Positions 56,982 through 64,000 of a stretch of DNA of 64,000 nucleotides are shown piece after piece (position 1 is the first letter of the stretch; every line of letters begins with the position of its first letter). This DNA is from Albifimbria verrucaria (lineage: Eukaryota > Ascomycota > Sordariomycetes > Hypocreales > Stachybotryaceae). Both the position numbers and the translations under genes were made by a program. A model generated the notes under the pieces. It made no database searches. It was not told the origin of the DNA and was given only the letters and a program-made list of their open reading frames with translations. The stretch is from the NCBI GenBank assembly GCA_020081605.1, contig JAHREC010000018.1, forward strand, positions 6,510,001 to 6,574,000. Reading direction: 5' to 3'.

Positions 56982-58930
56982 ATTGGAAGAGTGGCCTGGA
57001 CGGTGATGATTGGACTGAGTCGCCTACCGTTCTACATTATGTTACTGCTGTAGAAATACTGTTACTTATAAGACAAAAGATGAGAGCGTTCCTATCGCGA
57101 CGAACATTATGAGATATCATAGTTCTGGAAGTTCCGAGAAATCAAGATTTGTTTGAGAAACAAGGCTATCAATGGTATCTTGATAGCAAGATAAGTATAT
57201 TTAGGAGGAGCCAAAGTGCCAGGACTGAGCCTGTTTAGCGGTCAGCAACCTGCATAAGTTAGCGGTCCCGTCGGGTAAAAACTGGGGCGTTGGCAGGCCA
57301 TGGCTCGTAATTCTTGGCTGCTAGCCCGGCTCGGTGCCTATCACCGAAAGCCGATGTGGCCGGTTAACTTGATAATCGAGGATGCTATATCAATGCAAAC
57401 GTCCCCACATAGCCTATGTGGAGCGATATCGGGTCATTCGTTATCTTGTTTATCTTACCAGACTTACCAAGCAAATAAACTAGCCTCTCAATTCTCCAGT
57501 TTGCCCAACTCTTGAGAGTCGACTGACTGAATTGGTATTATTCTTAACAGCCTCGCTCTTTGTACTGCTTCTCTGACCATGGCTGAATCCTAAGTCGGCG
57601 TCCAACGCTTAGATAAGAACCTTGTGTATTGAGGGCCACCCTCTTCTCATCTGCCTTAATAATCTGCTCGGCAACAGAACATGATCAATCTTCGTGCTGG
57701 CAATTTTCTTGCTGAAATATTTTCTTTAAATAAAGCATCCAACTCGATATACGTGCGACCCTTTGACTCAGGTGTTCGGAAGTGGGCCTATGTGTGACGA
57801 TCAGGGTTGTTCTAAACCATAGGTATAGGGTAGGTAAACGAGCTTGATGAGTTATCGGGCAAGTAATAGGGCTTGCTTTGACTTAAAGCAATAATTACAT
57901 AGTTGTCACTAGTCGGGTGAGTTAATTATGAGGAACTCAATCAAATGTATCTCGGCGACTGTATGTTATTGATAGCTGGTGGTCTTCCAACTAGTAACCG
58001 GGAAAAGACTCCTGTTTATATACTAATGTCAAGCCAATGGGAGCGATGGAGCGTACCTCCGTGACGCTCCTACTTCTTACTGGCGGTATTCTTCGTAACC
58101 TTCCTAGTCTGTACCTCGTTATGTTATATTATGTGTTTTCCTTCTGGCTTGTCCTTGACTTAATACACTTCCGTGTATGGTTTCCTATGGTATAAGCTGC
58201 CGCACCGTCCACATTGTGGAGGTGGGTTTGCTACGTAGTCCTACTTAGTTATCCTACGGATCTAGGTTAGTCTGCTCCGTTATGTTTCGGGCATCATGTC
58301 AGCGCGGGTCGTAATACCCAGATCATTACCTACCCTGTATCTTCAGTACAGAGCCCCCATCATTACACCAGAACGTCAGGAATGCAACACGAAACAGGTT
58401 TTATCGAGCCTTTTGGGAATCTAGTGGTTCCCCAAGGGAAGAGTTTTGGGTCAGTCAGGAGTTGAAAGATGCTGCTCCAGCACGAGATTCTGTTATGTAG
58501 GCCGCCCATAACAATCAATTATCCTGCCCACTCCTGGCTCCCTAAAGGCTATCCTGTACCGGACTACGTACCTTTATAGAATGACGCGAAACCTCGAGGG
58601 AATTTTGAATGAGCACATCTACCACAGTCATGTAATAATGGCCTGAGACGACTCAAACACGTACCTAACAAGCCGAGACCATTTCTATGCCTTTTCTTCT
58701 TGTGAACCAAGAACCAATGTTTTCTGTACAAAGATTTGAGCGGCAATGAATTCCTCTGTATGAGAAGCTCCTTATATCAGCTTTACCGGAGCACATATCC
58801 ACGTTGGTCGCATTATGTGTAGCATTCCTGTAGGGGTAGACGATGTAATTTCTTTGGACATTATTATGGTTTCAAACCTGTGCCTATAATCTGGGTGCTT
58901 GATCCACTCAGGCTGCGCGCACATAATCCT
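56982..58930. other. Intergenic, about 2 kb, no supported gene
   Basis: Contains the amidase promoter (AGGAGGAGCC and TATATTTAGG near 57196). From 57960 to 58380 the sequence has a C/T-rich, stop-rich character resembling a retroelement terminal repeat, but I found no flanking target duplication or primer-binding site. Nothing else is recognisable. Confidence 0.3.
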
Positions 58931-59700
58931 GACTCAGATACAGAGTACCCAGCCAAAATGTGCGTTGAGCGAGCTCGCAGCCCCACCTCTATAAGTTGTT
59001 CTTTTCTCTTTTGAGCTTCTCCGAGATATTAATCTGGAGGATATTGTATATTCGAGCGCTTGGATTCTCCCTGTATGAGTTGCTGGCATACTCTGAACAG
59101 CACCATGGAGACTGTCCAAATAACCAAATACTTCGTCGATAAAAGCAGGCTGATTCGGAAATGTGGCAAATGCCCCTGTGACAGTAACCCCCAAGACACC
59201 GCCATATAGAACACCTTTACCGAGAATATTGGGGGCCATCAAGGTTGTAGCATGATAGACGAGGGGCGGCTTACCAGCATGGAGCCTAAATAGGTATATT
59301 CGCCGAGCCTCATCTGGGGAACTTATGCTTGAAATCCGTAAATTTGAATCGAATATCCACGACTGGAAGACAAGACTATGCACAGAAATTTGAAAGCCAG
59401 TCTCGGTGAACCACATAAATATTCATCATCTGTTATAGTCTTGCTTGCTAAGAGATCGGTTACCTGCATCGAAGAGATTCGGGCAATCCACGAGAACCTA
59501 AACCCCCACAGATGACCTCCAGATCTCGCACATGGCACATCTCAATAAGCAGGCAATATGCGCGCACGTTCAGACGATTTAAGATAGGGAGTCCACTGGC
59601 CCTGGCAGGTATGTTGAGAGGATCAAACGGCTTGAAGACTTTTGTGTAACAACGAGGTTCCGTAGAATATCTAGTACGGCGTCTGTGTAACACAGAAGTC
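58931..59700 (-). other. Unassigned protein-like frames
   Basis: Two adjacent minus-strand frames read like real protein. One (59700-59460) contains NRLNVRAYCLLIEMCHVRDL and GGLGSRGLPESL; the other (59416-58934) contains ARRIYLFRLHAGKPPLVYH and GKGVLYGGVLGVTVTGAF. A GTAACC donor-like site at the end of the first frame suggests an intron between them. I do not recognise a family; this may be a frame-broken gene. Confidence 0.3.
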
Positions 59701-60367
59701 CCAAACTCCTCGGCACTCGGTGCTCGCGCTCGCTTCGATCATGAAAGGAGAGACAAAGTGCGCAACTTGGATTAAAATGATGTATAATTTTAATATGACA
59801 TATGAATTCTTGAATGTAATTGGGCAGGGAGCAGTAGACGATGAGAATAATGAAGAAATTTTCATAGCGTAACAGCAAACAATGGGCAACGAATTACTTG
59901 GATAGCCTCTACTCCGAACCCAAATAATGACTTTATTCTGCCATCTTTGTAATGACGCATAATCCCGTAGTAATGGATAATCAAATCACCCTGACGGTCA
60001 TATGATGAAAAGACATGTGAGCTCATAATGCCCGTGTTCTTGATGGATAAAACCCGTGCATATATGTGCCGCCCGACATGGGCGCGTTTGCATCGCAAGG
60101 ATGAAATCCTAGTCTTAAAGAGAATGTTGTATCCTTGCCCACGCAGAGGAACCCGGCATGCCAGTCTTGGTTGATCTAACAATGCAAGCATACAGGCAGG
60201 AAGACAAGGCATGTAAATGTAAATAAGTCCACCATATGGAATTCAAGCCAGTCATTGAGAAAGTACTTAAGGAGAGCATCGTCCTGCCTTTAGATACCGT
60301 CTCTCTTCACCCTTCACCCTATTCATCATTCCAATCATTCGTTTCAACTCTCCTCCTCTCAGTCACA
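59701..60367. other. Intergenic; promoter of the crystallin-like gene
   Basis: Minus-strand frames at 59579-60212 lack motifs. A pyrimidine-rich CTCTCCTCCTCTC stretch just before the ATG at 60368 is typical of a fungal transcription start region. Confidence 0.35.
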
Positions 60368-60892
60368 ATGGTCTCTTTCAAGGCTCTCCTCGCCACATTG
60401 GCTGTTCAGGCTCTTGTTGCGTCCGCAACTCCTGTCAGCGTCAAATCTGCTCCTGTTGCAGTCTCAGCCCGAGCTGAAGAGGGCCAAATCCAGTATTGTG
60501 AGCACGCGAAATGGAAGGGTGTGTGCCGGATTGTTGGCGTCCCACTCAACAAGTGTCGTATGTTTATCTCCTTGTGTATCAAATTCTTGATAAGCTTGAG
60601 TACTCTGAACCATCATCGGTTAATAATTCAACCTGCAGACAACGTTAGAAGTGATTGGAACGACAGAATTAGCTCCATCCAGAACATGATTCGAAGTGAC
60701 TACACGTGCATCTGGTACAGGTCAGTTGAGACTAAACCTTTTTCTCTATCTGGTGGTATACTAACGCGGAAGCTACCTAGGGACCCCAACTGCGTAGGAT
60801 TGACTTATGACAATCAGAAGGACGCTAATCTAGCTGACGGCAACGGTGCTTTCAACGACTCTATCAGCAGCTACCGATGCTACCGCAAGTGA
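60368..60892 (+). CDS. Small secreted beta/gamma-crystallin-like protein
   Basis: Probable extracellular calcium-binding Greek-key protein of about 130 residues. The ATG at 60368 gives a signal peptide (FKALLATLAVQALVASA) and a short pro-region ending in SARAEEG. The mature part has six cysteines and two copies of the (N/D)(N/D)xx(S/T)S signature: NDRISS and NDSISS, the classic crystallin calcium site. YCEHAKWKGVC starts the first strand set. Introns (about 60557-60639 and 60721-60780) join in phase at KC-HNV and WYR-DPN. There is no frame break, unlike most genes here. The family assignment comes from the paired motif and size; a role in stress, defence or host contact is open. Confidence 0.7.
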   Translation: MVSFKALLATLAVQALVASATPVSVKSAPVAVSARAEEGQIQYCEHAKWKGVCRIVGVPLNKCRMFISLCIKFLISLSTLNHHRLIIQPADNVRSDWNDRISSIQNMIRSDYTCIWYRSVETKPFSLSGGILTRKLPRDPNCVGLTYDNQKDANLADGNGAFNDSISSYRCYRK

Positions 60893-62355
60893 GTGGCATC
60901 GAAGTTGCTTGTTTCTGGTGACCCATGATGGGGCACATTGCCTTTCTTGTGCAGGGGTGGACTGTTTTAGCTAAGGGGTTACATATTACATTCGTTTGGC
61001 ATAACTATGACTGCATTTATCTTGGCTTACCCAATTCGAGAAATTAGAGTAATTTCTCCTCAAGATTTCGTGATAAACATCTACGTTTTATACTACTTGC
61101 CATACATTATCAAGATGGAATAGGCTTTGTTATCGAGACTTCTTATTCAACTCTTTCTAAATTTTCTGTTATCCGGCTGAAAGTCTTTATTGCCTAGGCT
61201 GTACGCACACCATCTTATAATTGGAAACCATATCTTATATCCATTTAATGAGACGCGTCACATTATAGGACAATTCATATGATGAGACTCCACATAAGAG
61301 GATATCGTCTGTAACTATGGCTTCTCCATGTGGATCAGAGGGGCAATTAACTGTCGGAAGTGTGAATCGCTCGTTGATACTTCAGGATTTGGAAGAGAAT
61401 AGTTTGTACTCTTTCATCAGCGCCTACAGACGGCATTTTTAATGCACTAAAGTCTTTTTTGTCCGATGTCACACTTTTCTTAATGTGCTTGGTAACAGGC
61501 GCACACTTGATTCAACGAGTGCGGAGGAGGAAGCGGAGGCAACGATGGCCTTGTGAGTGAGCACAGACTTCTTTGAGTCCTCCATATGATACTTACCTGT
61601 CAATTATGTGATCTTGGACTGCAAAATTGATCGGAGCTTCATGTACAATTTTTATTTTTATTTTTAATATTTTGTTCTATACATGCTTAATCGCCCAATT
61701 GGATATGATCTTTTGATGATGCACTTCATACTTGAACGTTCATCCAAGATACAAAGGATTGAACTAACAAGTCCATTAATACGGTCTTGTTGAGAATCAT
61801 TGGGAGAAAGATTCTCTGTTTGGAATCAGTTTGCTTCAAATGCAGGGAATACTCTTGGAATTATAAGCCATCGAGGGACGCAATTGATACAATATTCGCA
61901 ATCACCAGAAGCCGTGCCATCTTTTTAAACACTAACTCTTGTCGCATTGGCTGAAAATTAGACATGAATTAAGCTGTAGCCATTTCTTCCCCTTTTTCGT
62001 ACACGAGATGGTCAAAAGCTTTGACAATAGGCGAGCTGAAAGCTGAAGCTGTAGTCTGAGAACGAAGTGAGATGGCGGCAATAATTCTTCTGCGTGGCGC
62101 TTGGACTAACCATTCGGGGCTCTAACGCTTGGGTCTAATGCAAGGGACACCCAATCAACCAATTCGCTTATCGAGTGGCAAGGTAGCCTGTGCCTGTGCT
62201 TTCCAATAATCGCAAGGGCCAGTCGTCGCATGGACCGAGACTAGCAATTGTTCACTGCTTAAATACAGTACATTGCCACCTCTTCATGAACGACGAGGAG
62301 GAATTCGACCTTCACCAAGGCAATATCACGCTTTTTCTATCGGCATACGGTCAAA
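60893..62355. other. Intergenic, about 1.5 kb, no supported gene
   Basis: AT-rich with no protein-like frame. GCTTAAATACAG at 62257 may be the core promoter of the following gene. Confidence 0.35.
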
Positions 62356-63237
62356 ATGTTTTTCCAAAGCGCTGTCCTCGTTCTTTCTGCTCTGCACTTG
62401 GCTGCTGCCGGAGGCTGCAACGCAGACAACTGTTACCGTGCCGTCAAGGGATACCAGGAGAAAACTTCGGCCGGTTTCTGCAGTGGATATCTTGCCAGGT
62501 AAGGAAATTTAATCTTGTATTGGTTTATATCCTAATCATCACCTCAGTGCCACCGCTGCTCCATCGCCATTTGCAACATGCGGTCCTGCTCGTCTATCCA
62601 GCGCTTGCAATTGCCTCGCAACAGCCACCGCACCTGCAACTACCACTACAATTACAACAAGCACGACTGCGACTACTATGACAACAAGCACGACTGCATC
62701 CGCCTCGCCTACGAATCTGGTCAGCAATGGCGGTTTCGAAACTGGCGCTTTAAGCCCTTGGGCTCCCGTCACTCGTGGTGGCTACTTCAGTGTCACCGAT
62801 AACTCGCAGAGCTCGATAAATTTCCTTTCCAATCGCACACAGGCGCCAAGTTCTTGTTAGTCCGGCCATCCTCACGTATCTAAGTCTATCTTGCTAATTC
62901 CAGTAGGCAAATGGGGAGCCAGGGCGATGGAGAGGTTAATGTTATTTCTCAACCTGTCAGCCTCACTGCAGGTACAAGTTACACATTCACCGCCTACTAC
63001 AGCGTGCTAGATTTGCCCTTGAGCACCTGTTTTATGAGGGCGGCGCTTGACGCAACCACGGTCGCACAGACTGCGATCTACTCGGGTGCCGGAGGAGGCA
63101 ATCCGCCACGCTACTACAGGCTCACTGGTACCTACGTAGCCCCAGCAACCGGAACAGCTAGTCTCGCGGTAGAGCTGTGGTGTGATTTCTCTAGCCTCGG
63201 AGGTGTCTTTGGGCTTGACGATGTAAGCCTTGTCTAA
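62356..63237 (+). CDS. Secreted protein with Thr-rich linker and CBM4/9-like domain
   Basis: Probably binds carbohydrate outside the cell. The ATG at 62356 gives a signal peptide (FFQSAVLVLSALHLAAA), then a short cysteine module (CNADNCYRAVKG, FCSGYL, CNCLATA). After an intron (about 62501-62548) comes a Thr/Ala linker (TTTTITTSTTATT) and a jelly-roll-like domain starting LVSNGGFETGALSPW and ending WCDFSSLGGVFGLDDVSLV, the usual start and end of CBM4/9-type modules. A short, about 30-base, intron-like gap near 62870 and one-base losses at about 62820 and 62913-62916 break the frame. The order cysteine module, linker, CBM is common in fungal surface proteins. No catalytic domain. Confidence 0.65.
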
Positions 63238-64000
63238 GTGACAAAGGCAGGCCTAGAACCGAGATCAAAGGGGATTGATATATTCCACGGATGTTCATGG
63301 CGGTATTTCTTCTTTCAGTATCTCCGATATGCGTGGCGTTGACATTCTCATGGCTTTGTACACTAAATTTACGTTCATTAGTGGAGTGTTGTGGATTCAC
63401 GCTGTGGACGGCTCCACACATCGTTCATGGGAGAGATAATGGGGCGTTGAAGGCAATTGAAAATCGACAAGTGCTCTCTTCCAACGGCAATGAATGGAGA
63501 GGATGTGGCGTCATTGATTAGGAGTTGGGTCGTACTTGATAGCAAAGTAGATTGGCTATGAATGCACCAAGGCTATACCAAAGATGTGGAATGGCGAACA
63601 AGTTTATAGACAAGCGAATCTAAGCAATGGAGGCTCAAAGGCGTGGCCGACATTTGTGTATTGTGTCTAGATTAGACTGAGGTATGTGATAATGTTGTTG
63701 CTATTCCACAGACATGTAGGTGGGAGGGTGTAAACCCCATTCGTTTCTGTATAGGCATATTTAGTGATTCAACTATATCTTAAAGTTGTTTAGTTTTATT
63801 AATCTATATATGAATGATAAGTCATCTAAAACAAGCACTCCACTATGAATTTCCCAAGTTCCTATATCCTTCTAGTCAGCGTATTAATAATAATCTATTA
63901 ACTATAACGTAGCTAGATCCTCAAGATAGCTTGAACCAATATAGCCATATATTGAGATCTTAGAAACCGCTTATTGCTACACGTTTATAATGTTTATCTT
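63238..64000. other. Right-edge intergenic region
   Basis: AT-rich, especially from 63770 on. Short frames only; nothing recognisable. Confidence 0.35.

Noticed and set aside
57960..58380. Possible solo LTR or retroelement remnant
   Set aside because: C/T-rich sequence ending in ATTACA looked LTR-like, but I found no matching 5' boundary, target-site duplication, primer-binding site or internal coding sequence.

Overview
The window is nuclear DNA of a filamentous ascomycete (Pezizomycotina). Genes are split by short GT-AG introns of about 45-80 nt with fungal branch-point motifs, and the content is typically fungal: Zn2Cys6 regulators, a NACHT/WD40 STAND protein, a GH18 killer-toxin-like chitinase, a LysM protein, UstYa-like proteins and an MFS DHA transporter. 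The secreted chitin-binding repertoire would suit a hypocrealean soil, plant- or insect-associated fungus, but I cannot name the species.

Layout. 1-2081: a membrane protein running off the left edge. 3.9-7.1 kb: a GH76 mannanase with a ricin-type lectin tail and a proline-rich, cysteine-rich secreted protein. 9.0-20.1 kb: an F-box-like protein, then a divergent pair made of a LysM protein (about seven modules) and a CBM18-GH18 chitinase. 21.0-26.1 kb: a SesB-like hydrolase / NACHT / WD40 receptor-like protein. 26.9-30.4 kb: a fructosamine/ribulosamine-kinase-like protein and an MFS transporter. 31.1-31.5 kb: a broken 2OG-Fe(II) oxygenase. 31.7-38.4 kb: a secreted amidase divergent from a secreted protein-arginine deiminase, followed by a convergent Zn2Cys6 regulator. 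39.6-40.7 kb: a GH43-like enzyme. 42.2-57.0 kb: a possible secondary-metabolism or peptide cluster (Zn2Cys6 regulator, ABC-C transporter, three UstYa-like HxxHC proteins, a tiny secreted peptide, a secreted amidase). 60.4-63.2 kb: a beta/gamma-crystallin-like secreted protein and a CBM4/9-like secreted protein. The rest is AT-richer intergenic DNA.

The strongest new-system candidate is 42-57 kb. The promoters of all three UstYa-like genes share a near-palindromic 13-mer, GGCGTGACGCCCA, 120-180 bp before the start codons. A 68-residue secreted peptide with an aromatic stretch directly before a Lys-Arg site lies next to them. I propose, as inference, a dikaritin-like (UstYa-modified) peptide pathway with its own exporter and regulator.

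Quality warning: nearly every multi-exon gene is interrupted by single-base frame changes (about 45 by hand count). All are explained by loss of one base, often in or beside a homopolymer. This is far more likely unpolished long-read sequence than mass gene death, so I annotate the genes as whole units and mark the breaks. Two in-frame stop codons and the oxygenase relic are not explained this way.
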